A stretch of 64,000 nucleotides of DNA from JALZKA01 sp033856515 (GCA_033856515.1 JAWVEY010000040.1:1-64000), one strand, 5' to 3'. Shown: positions 7,484-16,760, numbered from the stretch's first letter. Numbers and translations: made by a program. The notes: generated from the letters alone by a model not told the origin.

Positions 7484-8784
7484 CGGCTTGCCTCGATCAC
7501 ATGGACCAGCTCACGGAAGTGGTCGCCCCGCGCCTCGTAGTCGCGATAAGCGTCGAAGCTCGCGCACGCCGGCGCCAGCAGGACGGTCGCGCCGGAGGAC
7601 GCCGCTTGAGCCGCCTCGGCGACCGCCTCGCGCAGGTTCGCGCACCGTCTGATCGGTACGCCGGTCGCCTCGATCGCCGCGGCTATCGGCTCAGCGGCAG
7701 GTCCCGTGACGTACACGGCCGCGCAGCGCTCAGAGACGGGCCCGGCGAGGGGCGTGAAGTCGGCGCCCTTAAGGGAACCGCCCATGATCGCGTGGACGTC
7801 TCCGTCAAACGATTCCAGCGCCGCGACAGCGGCAGCGACATTCGTGGCCTTGGAGTCGTTGACGTAGGCGACGCCGTCGATCTCGGCGATGCGCTCCAGC
7901 CGGTGCGGAACGCCCGGGAAAGTCTCGATGCCCTTGGCGACTGCCTCTTCATCGATCCCCATCGCCAGCGCAGCCGCTGCCGCGAAGCGCGCATTGAGGA
8001 GGTTGTGAGGCCCGGTCATCCACGCGCCGCGCAATTCGAAGCCGAGGTCCATCGCGGAGACGTCGAGCTCGTTGGCCTGGCCAGGAAGCTCGAGCGGGCC
8101 GACAACCGGGTCGGAGCGGTCGACGATCGCGGTGTCTCCCTCGCTTTGTGCCGCGAAGATCCGGAGCTTGGAATCCAGGTAGTGCTCGAAGCTGCCGTGC
8201 CGGTCGAGGTGGTCCGGCATGACGTTCAAGAGCATCGCGAGCTCTGGCGCGAACGCCGAGGCGTCTTCGAGCTGGAAGCTCGACGCCTCGCAGGCGACCG
8301 TCGCTTCGGGATCGAGGTCCTCGACGAGAGCGGCAAGGGGCGTCCCCACGTTCCCGGCCACTGCGACGGGCTCGCCCGCGGTACGCCAGATATGACCGAG
8401 TAGCTCGGTGACCGTCGTCTTGCCGTTGGTCCCGGTCACCGCGACGAAACGGTTGGGGACGAGGCGCCACGCGAGCTCGAGCTCGCCGATGACCGGGATG
8501 CCGAGCGTGAGCGCGCGGCGGATCGGGTCAGCCTCCCGCGGGACACCCGGGCTCTTGACCACGCAGGCCGATCCCTCGACCCATCCATCCAGTTCACCAT
8601 CCAGGTGGACTTCGACGCCCGCCTCACGCAACCTTTCGGCGCCATCAGGCTTGCCGGAATCGACCCCGGCGACCTGCTCGCCACGCGCCGTGAGAAGGCG
8701 CGCCGCCGCTTGTCCCGAACGGGCGAGGCCCACGACCAGATATGGCCCGGCGGGCAGGGGCGGTCGATCCCTCGAAGAGGCCAT
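7480..8784 (-). CDS. murD: UDP-N-acetylmuramoylalanine--D-glutamate ligase MurD
   Basis: Mur ligase that adds D-Glu to UDP-MurNAc-L-Ala. The N-terminal domain starts YLVVGLARSGQAAARLL; the P-loop is VAVTGTNGKTTVTELLGH; the central domain has CEASSFQLE and LLNVMPDHLDRHGSFEHYLDS; the C-terminal domain has YVNDSKATNVAAAVAAL and IMGGSLKGADF. The frame stays open far upstream to 9276, but that part lies inside mraY in another frame and is not protein-like, so I start at the ATG at 8784, giving 434 residues. It follows mraY by 59 bp and overlaps ftsW by 4 bp. Confidence 0.95.
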   Translation of the reverse strand: MASSRDRPPLPAGPYLVVGLARSGQAAARLLTARGEQVAGVDSGKPDGAERLREAGVEVHLDGELDGWVEGSACVVKSPGVPREADPIRRALTLGIPVIGELELAWRLVPNRFVAVTGTNGKTTVTELLGHIWRTAGEPVAVAGNVGTPLAALVEDLDPEATVACEASSFQLEDASAFAPELAMLLNVMPDHLDRHGSFEHYLDSKLRIFAAQSEGDTAIVDRSDPVVGPLELPGQANELDVSAMDLGFELRGAWMTGPHNLLNARFAAAAALAMGIDEEAVAKGIETFPGVPHRLERIAEIDGVAYVNDSKATNVAAAVAALESFDGDVHAIMGGSLKGADFTPLAGPVSERCAAVYVTGPAAEPIAAAIEATGVPIRRCANLREAVAEAAQAASSGATVLLAPACASFDAYRDYEARGDHFRELVHVIEASR

Positions 8785-8843
8785 GGGGCGTGATTCGCCA
8801 GGCGCGCCCGTCACCCTGCCGGAGGGCCACCCCGCGAAATGCG

Positions 8844-9863
8844 CTAGCCGACTGAGTTCTGGAAAAGCGTGTAGCCGATCCCGGCGCAGACCGCGGCAAC
8901 GATCCAGAAGCGCAGCATGATCTTGGTCTCCGACCAGGCCAGAAGCTCGAAGTGGTGGTGGACCGGCGCCATCAGGAAGACGCGGCGGCGCGTGAGCTTG
9001 AACGAGATCACCTGAATCGCCACCGAAAGCGCCTCGATCACGAAGATCCCGCCGAGGATGATCAGTAGCAACTCGGTCTGGGTCATCACGGCCAAGGCGC
9101 CGATCGCGCCGCCAAGGCCAAGCGAGCCGGTGTCGCCCATGAAGATCGAGGCCGGGAACGCGTTGAACCACAGGAAGCCGACCGAGGCGCCGACGAAACA
9201 GGCCGAGAGGATCGCCAGGCCCTCCTGGCCCGAGGTAATCGTGATCGCCGTGAAGGCGAGGAAAACGATCGCGCACGACCCCGCCGCCAGGCCGTCGAGG
9301 CCGTCGGTCAGGTTGACGGCGTTCGATGAGCCGGCGATCACCAGGAAGATGAAGACGACGTAGAGCGCGGCGGGAACGTCGATCTCGCCACCGAAGACGC
9401 GTGACCGGATAGTCGTCTCGAGCCCGATCTCCTCGGTCCCGACGTAGAAGAGCGCGACCGCGAGCAGGATCTGGGCGAGGAGCTTGTAGCGGGCCGACAG
9501 CCCGAGCGACCGGCGTTTCGAGATCTTGATCCAGTCGTCAGCAAGCCCAATGCCTGCACACCCCAGGGCCACGGCGAAGACGGCAAGGCTTTCGGTGTCG
9601 CGCTCGGAGAGGACCAGGAACGGCACCGAGATGCCGACGAAGATGATCAGGCCGCCCATCGTGGGAGTGCCGGCCTTCGCGTGGTGCTCCTGCGGGCCCT
9701 CCTCGCGGATGTGCTGGCCGAACTCCTTGACGCGCAGGTATTCGATGAACCGCGGGCCCAGGAAGATCGTGATCAGCATCGCCGCCATGCCGGCGATCAG
9801 GACCTCGCCGCGATCGATCAGGTCCGTTGCCGGGAAGCCCGTGAGATCAACGAGTTCATCCAT
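8844..9863 (-). CDS. mraY: Phospho-MurNAc-pentapeptide transferase MraY
   Basis: Integral membrane enzyme that transfers phospho-MurNAc-pentapeptide to undecaprenyl phosphate to form lipid I. Around ten transmembrane segments are visible in 339 residues. Catalytic and binding motifs are GTPTMGGLIIF, GLADDWIK with the Mg-binding Asp pair, SNAVNLTDGLDGLA, FPASIFMGDTGSLGLGG and the C-terminal MAPVHHHFELLAW. The ATG start overlaps the murF stop by 8 bp. Confidence 0.97.
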   Translation of the reverse strand: MDELVDLTGFPATDLIDRGEVLIAGMAAMLITIFLGPRFIEYLRVKEFGQHIREEGPQEHHAKAGTPTMGGLIIFVGISVPFLVLSERDTESLAVFAVALGCAGIGLADDWIKISKRRSLGLSARYKLLAQILLAVALFYVGTEEIGLETTIRSRVFGGEIDVPAALYVVFIFLVIAGSSNAVNLTDGLDGLAAGSCAIVFLAFTAITITSGQEGLAILSACFVGASVGFLWFNAFPASIFMGDTGSLGLGGAIGALAVMTQTELLLIILGGIFVIEALSVAIQVISFKLTRRRVFLMAPVHHHFELLAWSETKIMLRFWIVAAVCAGIGYTLFQNSVG

Positions 9864-11211
9864 CGCCGCGCCTGCCGATCAATTCGTCGGAGAAGTGCTC
9901 GAGGCCGACGGAGCGCGAGCCCTTGACCAGGATCACGTCGCCGTCGGCAAGGAGGTCGTCGGCGAGCTCGACCGCAGCGGAGGGGTCCGGCGCCCACTCG
10001 TCGGGCGCGTAGTCGCGCGCCAGCTCGCCGACCCCGATCACTGGCGAGATCCCGAGGCCCCGGGCCAGGGACCCGATTTCGCGGTGGTAGTCGGCGGCGT
10101 CGGGGCCCAACTCGGCCATGCCGCCCAGCACCGCGACCCTCCGCCCGGTGCCAGGCATCTCGGCCAGGCTTTCGAGCGCGGCGTGCATCGAGATCGGGTT
10201 GGCGTTGTAGCAGTCGTTCACGAGGGTGATGCCGCCGCTGAGCGCATGGTGCTCACCGCGCAGGCGCGAGAAGGTTATGTCCGCCGCCCGACGTGCCATC
10301 GCCGCGAGGTCCGCGCCGAGCGAAACGCCGATCGCGATAGCAGCTAAAGCGTTCGTCACGTTGTAGCTCTCGGCGAAGGGAAAGACGAAGTGCTGCTCGC
10401 CTGCCGGCGTGCCCACCCGCACGTCGGCGGAGCGCCCCGAGATCGCCGTCTCGACCGCATGGACGTCGCCGCCCGGCCCGAACGTCAGAACGTCCAACTC
10501 GTCGCCGAGGTGAGGTTCGAGGGCCTCGGCATCGACCGGTACGATCGCACGCCCCTCGGGCCCCAGTCCCTTCAGGATCTCCGCCTTCGCCTCGGCGATC
10601 GCCTCGATCGTTCCCAGTAGCTCCAGATGAACCGGGCCGACGTTGGTGATGACGCCGACGTCGGGCTCGGCGATCTCGCATAGCTCGGCGATCTGGCCCA
10701 CACCCCGCATCGCCATCTCCAGCACGAGGACCTCGATGCCTGGCGGCGCCGCCAGAATCGCCAGCGGCAGGCCGATCTCCGTGTTGTAGTTCTCCGGGCT
10801 CGCTTGCACGCGGAAAGGCAGGAGCGTCTTCGCGATGTCCTTGACGGACGTCTTGCCGGTCGAGCCGGTGATGCCCACCACCTTCGGCTCGAGCTCCCTG
10901 CGCCACTCGCGCGCGAGCGCCTGGAGCGCAGCGAGCGGATCGGCGGTGGCAAACACCCAGGCGTCGCGAGCCTCGCGCGCGGCCGCCCGGGCATGCTGTG
11001 GCAGGCAGACGACGCCCCAAGCCCCGTCCGCCAGCGCTCCCTGGGCGAACTCTCCCCCGTCGGCGTGCTCGCCCGCAAGGCCGAAGAAGAGATCGCCCTC
11101 GGCTACCTCGCGCGAGTCGATGACCGCCCGCTCGGGCCGCCGCTGCGACCCCTCGGCGAGAATGTCGAGACCGGCCGCATCGGCGATCCGCTCTGGCGCG
11201 AGGTCGATCAC
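9856..11211 (-). CDS. murF: UDP-MurNAc-tripeptide--D-alanyl-D-alanine ligase MurF
   Basis: Last Mur ligase; it adds D-Ala-D-Ala to complete the pentapeptide. Motifs are VIDSREVAEGDLFFGLAGE in the N-terminal domain, VVGITGSTGKTSVKDI in the P-loop, SPENYNTEIGLPL, VLEMAMRGVGQI, TNVGPVHLE and the C-terminal VNDCYNANPISMHAAL and VLGGMAELG. The open frame extends to 11559, inside murE, but the GTG at 11211 forms a GTGA overlap with the murE stop and is followed directly by VIDLAPERIADAAG, a normal MurF start. The product is 451 residues. Confidence 0.95.
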   Translation of the reverse strand: MIDLAPERIADAAGLDILAEGSQRRPERAVIDSREVAEGDLFFGLAGEHADGGEFAQGALADGAWGVVCLPQHARAAAREARDAWVFATADPLAALQALAREWRRELEPKVVGITGSTGKTSVKDIAKTLLPFRVQASPENYNTEIGLPLAILAAPPGIEVLVLEMAMRGVGQIAELCEIAEPDVGVITNVGPVHLELLGTIEAIAEAKAEILKGLGPEGRAIVPVDAEALEPHLGDELDVLTFGPGGDVHAVETAISGRSADVRVGTPAGEQHFVFPFAESYNVTNALAAIAIGVSLGADLAAMARRAADITFSRLRGEHHALSGGITLVNDCYNANPISMHAALESLAEMPGTGRRVAVLGGMAELGPDAADYHREIGSLARGLGISPVIGVGELARDYAPDEWAPDPSAAVELADDLLADGDVILVKGSRSVGLEHFSDELIGRRGDG

Positions 11212-12692
11212 GCCGCTCGCCCGGCGCCCAGCGCTTCGAGCTCGGCGCGCGCGACCTCGCGGTCGTCGAACGGGATCTTCCGCCCGCCCTCGAACTCCTG
11301 CCCCTGCTCGTGGCCCTTGCCGGCGATCACGACCGTGTCTCCCTCGGCCGCGAGCTCCAGGGCGCCGCGGATCGCCGCCCGCCGGTCCACCTCGACCCGC
11401 ACGTCGTCGCGGCCGGTCATGCCGGCGCTGATCTCGGCCACGATCGCGGCCGGGTCCTCGGAGCGCGGGTTGTCCGAGGTGACGACCGGCACGTCGGCCA
11501 GGCGGGCTGCGATCTCGCCCATCAGGGGGCGTTTGTCGCGGTCGCGGTCGCCGCCGCAACCGAACACGCAGATGACCCGGCCCGGAGCAGGCGTCAGCCG
11601 CCGGGCGGCTCGGAGGACGTTCTCCAGCGAATCCGGCGTGTGGGCGTAGTCCACGAGCACGGCGAACGGCTGGCCGGCGTCGATCGGCTCCATCCGGCCC
11701 GGCACACGGTCGGCGTTCTCGAGTGCATGCGCGGCCTCGTGCTCGTCGGCGCCAAGAGCGGCTACGGCGCCCAGAGCGGCCAGGGCGTTCGCGACGTTGA
11801 AGTCACCCGGCAGCGGCATCGCGACCGCCGCCTCGCCGAAGGGACCCTGGACGAGAAAGCGCGAGCCCGCGGAATCGAACTCGGCGTCCACGGCTCTCAA
11901 CACCGCGTCGTTCCCCGACGCCGAGAACGTGACCAGCCCGTCGCCGTATGCCTCGGCGATCTCACCCGCCAAGCGGGCTCCGTACTCGTCGTCGACGTTC
12001 ACCACGGCGACCGGCGGCCTCCCGTCACCCTCGAACAGCATCCGCTTGGCAGTGAAGTAGTCCTCCATGTCCGTGTGGAAGTCGAGGTGGTCCTGGGTCA
12101 GGTTGGTGAAGACTCCGACCCCGAAAGTGATTCCGCGCGATCTGCCGAGCCTGAGGGCATGCGATGAGACCTCCATCGCGCACGCCTTGTCGCCGGCGCC
12201 GAGCATCGCGCGGAAGGTCGCTTGGAGGTCGATTGCCTCCGGAGTCGTTCGCTCAACCTCAGCCTCGACGCCCCCGACCACGCTTTTGACAGTTCCCAGG
12301 AGGCCGGTCTGCATGCCCGTCCGCTCCAGGATGTGGCGAACCAGGAACGCGGTGGTGGTCTTCCCGTTCGTCCCTGTGATGCCTGCGACCCTCAGCTCAG
12401 CTGTCGGGTCGCCGTTGAAGCGAGCGGCGGCCGGCGCCATCGCCGCCCGAGCGTCCGCGACCAGCGCCTCCGGGACCCCAAGGCCCAGGCGCCGTTCGAC
12501 GACCAGCGCCGACGCGCCCGCGCCGACGGCAGCCGGGGCGAAGTCGTGGCCGTCGGCGGTCGCGCCGGGCACGCAGAAGAAGAGAGTCCCGGGTCCGGCC
12601 TTGCGGTTGTCGTACGCGAGATCGGAGATCTGGACGGCATCGTCGCCCTCGATCTCGGCATGCGCGCCTTCCAGCACCTCGCGGAGCTCCAT
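11208..12692 (-). CDS. murE: UDP-MurNAc-L-Ala-D-Glu--meso-diaminopimelate ligase MurE
   Basis: Adds the third stem-peptide residue. The P-loop is GITGTNGKTTTAFLVRHI; other motifs are TPEAIDLQATF, VSSHALRLGR, NLTQDHLDFH, DYAHTPDSL and FGCGGDRDRDKRPLM. The substrate-selecting motif reads SDNPRSEDP; DNPR is the meso-diaminopimelate form, as opposed to DDPN or similar in lysine-adding enzymes, so this organism should build meso-DAP peptidoglycan. 494 residues is usual. A 101-bp gap with nested palindromes separates it from ftsI. Confidence 0.96.
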   Translation of the reverse strand: MELREVLEGAHAEIEGDDAVQISDLAYDNRKAGPGTLFFCVPGATADGHDFAPAAVGAGASALVVERRLGLGVPEALVADARAAMAPAAARFNGDPTAELRVAGITGTNGKTTTAFLVRHILERTGMQTGLLGTVKSVVGGVEAEVERTTPEAIDLQATFRAMLGAGDKACAMEVSSHALRLGRSRGITFGVGVFTNLTQDHLDFHTDMEDYFTAKRMLFEGDGRPPVAVVNVDDEYGARLAGEIAEAYGDGLVTFSASGNDAVLRAVDAEFDSAGSRFLVQGPFGEAAVAMPLPGDFNVANALAALGAVAALGADEHEAAHALENADRVPGRMEPIDAGQPFAVLVDYAHTPDSLENVLRAARRLTPAPGRVICVFGCGGDRDRDKRPLMGEIAARLADVPVVTSDNPRSEDPAAIVAEISAGMTGRDDVRVEVDRRAAIRGALELAAEGDTVVIAGKGHEQGQEFEGGRKIPFDDREVARAELEALGAGRAA

Positions 12693-12711
12693 CGCGGGCG
12701 ATTCTATGACC

Positions 12712-12757
12712 GGGGCCAGACCCCACCCCGGTGCCAGGCACCAAGCTTGGTGCCAGG
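12712..12757. repeat. Nested short palindromes between ftsI and murE
   Basis: This is the only sizeable gap in the upstream half of the dcw cluster. It holds GGGGCCAGACCCC (12712-12724, one mismatch from the palindrome GGGGTCAGACCCC), GGTGCCAGGCACC (12730-12742) and the perfect 18-nt palindrome GGCACCAAGCTTGGTGCC (12737-12754), with a third GGTGCCAGG arm to 12757. The arms can pair in more than one way in RNA. There is no U-tract. It may be a dispersed repeat element rather than a murE control site. Confidence 0.6.
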
Positions 12758-12793
12758 CGTCCTTAACAGTTGTGACCGAAGGCGCGCGTCCGC

Positions 12794-14467
12794 TCAGCGG
12801 TCGGGCGGAACGTCGAGGTACGGCAGGGCGAAGTTCGCGATCTCGCCGAACGCGGGGGCGGCTACGACGCCGCCGTAGTAGCTGCCGACGGTGGGCGAAT
12901 CGACGACGACTGTGACCAGTAGGCGCGGGTCCTCAGCGGGCGCGAAGCCCACGAACGAGCCCACGTACTGGGTCTCCGAGTAGGCGCCGTTCACGACCTT
13001 CTGGGCGGTTCCGGTCTTGCCGGCGAGGACATAGCCGGGTACCTCGACCGCAGACGCAGTTCCGCCGGCCTCGAGGACGCCCTCGAGCATCTCACGCAGG
13101 CGCGCGGCGTTCTGCTCGGACATGACGCGAACGCCATCGTCCGAGTCCACCGGCTGGCCGTTCTCGGACAAGACGAGCTTGGGCGTGTGAAGGATGCCGC
13201 CGTTGGCGATGGCCGCGTAGCCATTTGCGATCTGGATGGGAGTCACCGAGAGGCCCTGGCCGAGCGGCAGGTTGCCCATGGTCGATCCCGAGTACTCCTT
13301 GGGCTCGAGCACGATCCCCTGCTCCTCGCCTGGGAAGTCGATCCCGGTGGGAGTGCCGAAGCCGAACTTGCGGATCCATCCATCGAAGGTGTCGTCGCCG
13401 CGCTGCTCGTTCAGTTCCATGCCGATCGTGACGGCGCCGACGTTCGAGGACTGGGCGAGGATGTCCGCGACGGTCATCGTTGCGTAGCCCCGCGGGTGGG
13501 ACTCCTCGATCGTCCGGTCCGCCACCTGGAGGACCGGCGGCAGGTCGAACGGCGTTTTGGGCGTGATCAGGCCCTCTTCCATCGAGGCGCCGACCGTGAA
13601 GGCCTTGAACGTGGAGCCGGGCTCGTAGGTGAAGCTCGTCGCCATGTTCGTGAGGTCTTCGGGCGCAGCCTCGTCGAGGTTGTACGGGTCAACGCTCGGC
13701 CAGTTGGCCATCGCGAGGATCTCGGACGTCTGGGGGTCCATCACGATCGCGGTGGCGCCAAGCGGATGCGAGGTCTCGCCGATGTTCTTGATTACAAGCT
13801 CGGTCTTGGCCTGAATTGAAGCGTCGATGGTGAGCCTCAGGTCCGAGCCCGCCGCGGAGGGGTCTGTCGTGGAGCGCTCGAGCTCATCGCCCAGGGCGTC
13901 ACGCGTCACGATCCGCTCCCCGTCCTCGCCGCCCAGGATGTCGTCTTCGGCGGCCTCGAGGCCGGTAAGCCCCTGGTTGTCGATCCCGACCGTGCCGATC
14001 ACCTGCGATGCGAGCTCACCCTCTGGATAGATGCGTCGGCTGTCTGGCAGGAGCCCTATCCCCGGCAGCTCCATCTCCTCGATCCGGTCCGCCGTAGGCA
14101 GATCAACTTTGCGCGCCAGGTACTCGAAACCTGACTCGCGGTTCGAGATCAGCTCCAGGATCTCCGAATCGTCCTTTCCGAGCGCTTCGGCGAGCTTCGC
14201 GGCGGTGCGGGGCGCGTTCTCGACTTGGTATGGCGTCGCGAAGACGCTGGCCGCGTCTTCGGAGAGGGCAAGATCGGCCCCTGTGCGGTCTTCGATCGTC
14301 CCGCGGACACCCGGGATCTCGACCATCTCCGTCTGCTGGTTCTGTGCGTCCGCGCGAAGGTCGCCGCCCTGAACCGCCTGGAGCCACGCAGCCTTCAAGA
14401 GTGCGATCGTGAAGAGAAGGAGGAAACAGGCGAAGAGCAGGCCGAGGCGTCGGTCGACCAGGCTCAC
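12794..14467 (-). CDS. ftsI: Septal transpeptidase FtsI (PBP3, class B penicillin-binding protein)
   Basis: D,D-transpeptidase that cross-links septal peptidoglycan with FtsW. A single N-terminal transmembrane segment (about 7-28) is followed by the pedestal domain with VRGTIEDRTGADLALS, then the transpeptidase domain. The three active-site motifs are present: SxxK in YEPGSTFKAF, SxN in AQSSNVGAV, and KTG in VLAGKTGTAQKV. There are no PASTA repeats. 557 residues. The ATG overlaps the stop of the upstream ftsL-like gene by 4 bp. Confidence 0.96.
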   Translation of the reverse strand: MSLVDRRLGLLFACFLLLFTIALLKAAWLQAVQGGDLRADAQNQQTEMVEIPGVRGTIEDRTGADLALSEDAASVFATPYQVENAPRTAAKLAEALGKDDSEILELISNRESGFEYLARKVDLPTADRIEEMELPGIGLLPDSRRIYPEGELASQVIGTVGIDNQGLTGLEAAEDDILGGEDGERIVTRDALGDELERSTTDPSAAGSDLRLTIDASIQAKTELVIKNIGETSHPLGATAIVMDPQTSEILAMANWPSVDPYNLDEAAPEDLTNMATSFTYEPGSTFKAFTVGASMEEGLITPKTPFDLPPVLQVADRTIEESHPRGYATMTVADILAQSSNVGAVTIGMELNEQRGDDTFDGWIRKFGFGTPTGIDFPGEEQGIVLEPKEYSGSTMGNLPLGQGLSVTPIQIANGYAAIANGGILHTPKLVLSENGQPVDSDDGVRVMSEQNAARLREMLEGVLEAGGTASAVEVPGYVLAGKTGTAQKVVNGAYSETQYVGSFVGFAPAEDPRLLVTVVVDSPTVGSYYGGVVAAPAFGEIANFALPYLDVPPDR

Positions 14468-15174
14468 GGGGTGACTCCGCCGCCGCCCTCCTGGGTGAGC
14501 GGCGTCGTCGCAGGAGTGGTCGTGTCGGTCGTCGCGGTAGCCGCCTCGCCCGTCGCCACCGCTGTGTCTGTGGCCGGCAGGCCCGTGGCCGGATCCGTGG
14601 TCGCCAGGGCCGGATCGACTACGGGAGCCTCAACCACCTCGGGAACCGGCGGGAGGTACGTCGAGCCGATGGTGAAGTCTCCGCGCCGGAGGCGGCGCGC
14701 GGCCTCCGCTGCGTCTGCTCCGCCCGGCGTCAGCATCAGGACCGAGGCTGCCTGGGGCGGGACCAGGCCGATGCGAACCGCGGCTTCCTGGAGCCGTTCA
14801 TTCGAAAGCCCGTCCGCGATGTCGGCCCTCAGCGCCGAGTTGGCCTCGCGGAGCTCATCGGAGAGCCCCGCCGTCTCCGACGACGCGGCGTTGAAGGAGA
14901 GCGCCATGACGTTCAGGGCGACGATGCCGACCAGGAGCGAGCCGAGGAGGCCGATCCAAAGGCGGCTCCGAGTCAGGCCCAGGACCAGGCCTGAGTCGGC
15001 GATTCCCGACACGGTGCCGACGGCTGCCGCGGCCAGGCCCACCCTGGGAGGCGCTGCCACACGGGGGACCGCGACCGGTCGCCGGGGCGCAGCCGCAGAA
15101 CGCGCCGGACGGCGTCGCGGAGCACTCGTCCGGGCAGACGATCTACGCGCAGGGGCTGTAGCTGCTGAGGCCAT
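14464..15174 (-). CDS. FtsL-like bitopic divisome protein
   Basis: Position between rsmH and ftsI, size and topology mark this as FtsL. A basic Ala/Arg-rich cytoplasmic region of about 70 residues precedes one transmembrane segment (about 73-95, LWIGLLGSLLVGIVALNVMA). A short coiled-coil-like stretch with LSDELREANSALRADIA follows, then AVRIGLVPPQ, a motif usual at the end of FtsL coiled coils. The C-terminal 60 residues are a Thr/Ala/Pro-rich low-complexity tail, longer than in typical FtsL. FtsL would bind FtsQ and FtsB and activate FtsWI. Sequence identity in this family is low, so the call rests on context. Confidence 0.8.
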   Translation of the reverse strand: MASAATAPARRSSARTSAPRRRPARSAAAPRRPVAVPRVAAPPRVGLAAAAVGTVSGIADSGLVLGLTRSRLWIGLLGSLLVGIVALNVMALSFNAASSETAGLSDELREANSALRADIADGLSNERLQEAAVRIGLVPPQAASVLMLTPGGADAAEAARRLRRGDFTIGSTYLPPVPEVVEAPVVDPALATTDPATGLPATDTAVATGEAATATTDTTTPATTPLTQEGGGGVTP

Positions 15175-15180
15175 CCGGGT

Positions 15181-16167
15181 TCAGTTCGGCGTGACGCCGG
15201 TGCCTTCCTTTTCGGGATTTGCAGCGGAAAGCTTGGCCGCGGCACGCAGATGGGCCGATCGGGAGCGCGGATTGGCCTCCGCCTCGGCCTCCGATGGCGC
15301 GACGGCGCGGCGAGTCAGGAGCTCGGCCTCGGGCTCGTGCCCGCACACGCAGACCGGCAGCTCGGGCGGGCAAATGCAGCCCTTTGCGAGCCCCGCGAGG
15401 AACCTCTTGACCCGCCTGTCTTCGAGCGAATGGAACGAGATCGCCGCCAGCCGGCCGCCGATCGGGAGCAGGTCCCACGCCGCAGGAAGCGCGCGATCGA
15501 CTGACTCGAGCTCGCCGTTCACGGCGATGCGGATCGCCTGGAAGCTGCGCTTGGCGGGATGCCCGCGCCCGAAGCGATAGGCGGCGGGCACCGCATCGCG
15601 GATCGCCTCCACCAATTCCGAGGTCGTCTCGAAGGGGCGCCGCGCGACGATCTCCCGCGCGATCGAGCGGGCGTGGCGCTCCTCGCCCAGCTCCTTGAGG
15701 ATCCCCGCCAAGCGATCCTCGGGCCAGTCGTTCACAACGTCGCGGGCAGAAATGTCCTGTGTGGGGTCCATCCGCATGTCGAGCGGCGCGTCGTAGGAGT
15801 AGGAGAAGCCGCGCTCCCAGGCGTCAAGCTGCATCGAGGAGACGCCCAAGTCCATGTAGACGATGTCCGGGACGACGCCGTCGGACTTGAGCGCTGGCAG
15901 GACGTCCGCGAAGTCTCCATGGACGAACGTGGCCGGGCTGGCAAGGTCGGACTGAAGCGACTCAAAGCGCTCCTGCGCCGACGGGTCCCGGTCGATCGCG
16001 ATCAGGCGACCGGTCGGGCCGATGCGGTCGGCGACCAGGCGGGCGTGCCCCCCGCCTCCGAACGTGCAGTCGACCGCCACTTCGCCGGGCTGCGGGCCCG
16101 TGACGGCGACAAGCTCGTTTGCGAGGACTGGGACGTGCTCGGTTGGCATGTAGGTGAGTGTGTCCAT
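15181..16167 (-). CDS. rsmH: 16S rRNA (cytosine1402-N4)-methyltransferase RsmH (MraW)
   Basis: SAM-dependent enzyme that methylates N4 of C1402 in the 16S rRNA P site. Motifs are HVPVLANELV at the N-terminus, the SAM-binding VDCTFGGGGHARLV and AIDRDPSA, then MDLGVSSMQLD, FSYSYDAPLDMRMDP, HPAKRSFQAIRIAVN and the C-terminal ISFHSLEDRRVKRF. A cysteine cluster, CICPPELPVCVCG, lies near the end as in other RsmH proteins. 328 residues. The start is 3 bp from the mraZ stop; a second ATG six codons in is possible. Confidence 0.97.
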   Translation of the reverse strand: MDTLTYMPTEHVPVLANELVAVTGPQPGEVAVDCTFGGGGHARLVADRIGPTGRLIAIDRDPSAQERFESLQSDLASPATFVHGDFADVLPALKSDGVVPDIVYMDLGVSSMQLDAWERGFSYSYDAPLDMRMDPTQDISARDVVNDWPEDRLAGILKELGEERHARSIAREIVARRPFETTSELVEAIRDAVPAAYRFGRGHPAKRSFQAIRIAVNGELESVDRALPAAWDLLPIGGRLAAISFHSLEDRRVKRFLAGLAKGCICPPELPVCVCGHEPEAELLTRRAVAPSEAEAEANPRSRSAHLRAAAKLSAANPEKEGTGVTPN

Positions 16168-16170
16168 TCG

Positions 16171-16617
16171 TCAGCGGGCCGGCCAATCGCCGGCCGCGAG
16201 CTCTTCGGCGACGGCCCCCGCCTCGGCGTCCATCGCGGCCGCCTGCTCGGACCAGCGGTCCGGGCTCCAGACCTCGAGGTGGGTGTCGGCGCCGACGATC
16301 ATGCAGGTGCCTGAGAGGTCGCCGTGCTTGATCAGGTGCTTGGGGATCTTCACGCGGCCCGCGGAGTCGAGTTGCTCGTCTTGCGCGCCCGAGTGGATGC
16401 GCCGGCGGATCATGCGGGCCTTCCCGCCGAGTGGGTTGAGACCACTCTCGACCTTCGATGCGTAGGCCGCGAAGCCAGTCGCGGGATGAATCTCGACACA
16501 GGGGTCGAAGGAGGCGGAGATGACTACGCCCTCGGCGAGTTGCGCGCGGAGCTTCGACGGAATCGTCAGGCGATCCTTCGCGTCGAGACTGTGCTCATGC
16601 TGACCGCGGAAAGCCAA
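16171..16617 (-). CDS. mraZ: Transcriptional regulator MraZ
   Basis: DNA-binding protein that heads the dcw cluster and represses it in other bacteria. The 148-residue protein begins FRGQHEHSLDAKDRLTIPSK and carries two SpoVT-AbrB-like repeats, the second with QLDSAGRVKIPKHL. MraZ binds spaced TGGGN repeats; three such boxes lie 110-135 bp upstream in a promoter candidate, so autoregulation is likely here too. First gene of the 14-gene cluster. Confidence 0.96.
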   Translation of the reverse strand: MAFRGQHEHSLDAKDRLTIPSKLRAQLAEGVVISASFDPCVEIHPATGFAAYASKVESGLNPLGGKARMIRRRIHSGAQDEQLDSAGRVKIPKHLIKHGDLSGTCMIVGADTHLEVWSPDRWSEQAAAMDAEAGAVAEELAAGDWPAR

Positions 16618-16727
16618 GGTCTTGGAGTGCCTTTGTCGAAGATGGTCGGTGGAAGTTGAAGAGACTTGGGGCCGGGACGGTGAGGTGGGAGGAGCCTCAG
16701 CGCCCCGGCCCTTCGGTCAACTTGAAG

Positions 16728-16760
16728 CGCCACAGTAACCCACAACGCCCCACTTCGCAA
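16728..16760 (-). promoter_or_regulatory. dcw promoter with three MraZ boxes
   Basis: On the minus strand TGGGG (16752-16748), TGGGT (16742-16738) and TGGCG (16732-16728) are each separated by exactly 5 nt, the spacing known for MraZ recognition repeats. They overlap a promoter: TTGCGA (16760-16755), a 17-bp spacer, then TACTGT (16737-16732). Two boxes sit between -35 and -10 and the third touches the -10, a layout suited to repression. The rest of the 347-bp gap 16618-16964 holds the mraZ leader and, on the other strand, the promoter region of the next gene; I see no gene in it. Confidence 0.75.

Noticed and set aside
8785..9276. N-terminal extension of murD in the same frame
   Set aside because: Falls inside mraY and is Arg/Gly/Asp-rich; the MurD N-terminal fold begins just after the ATG at 8784.
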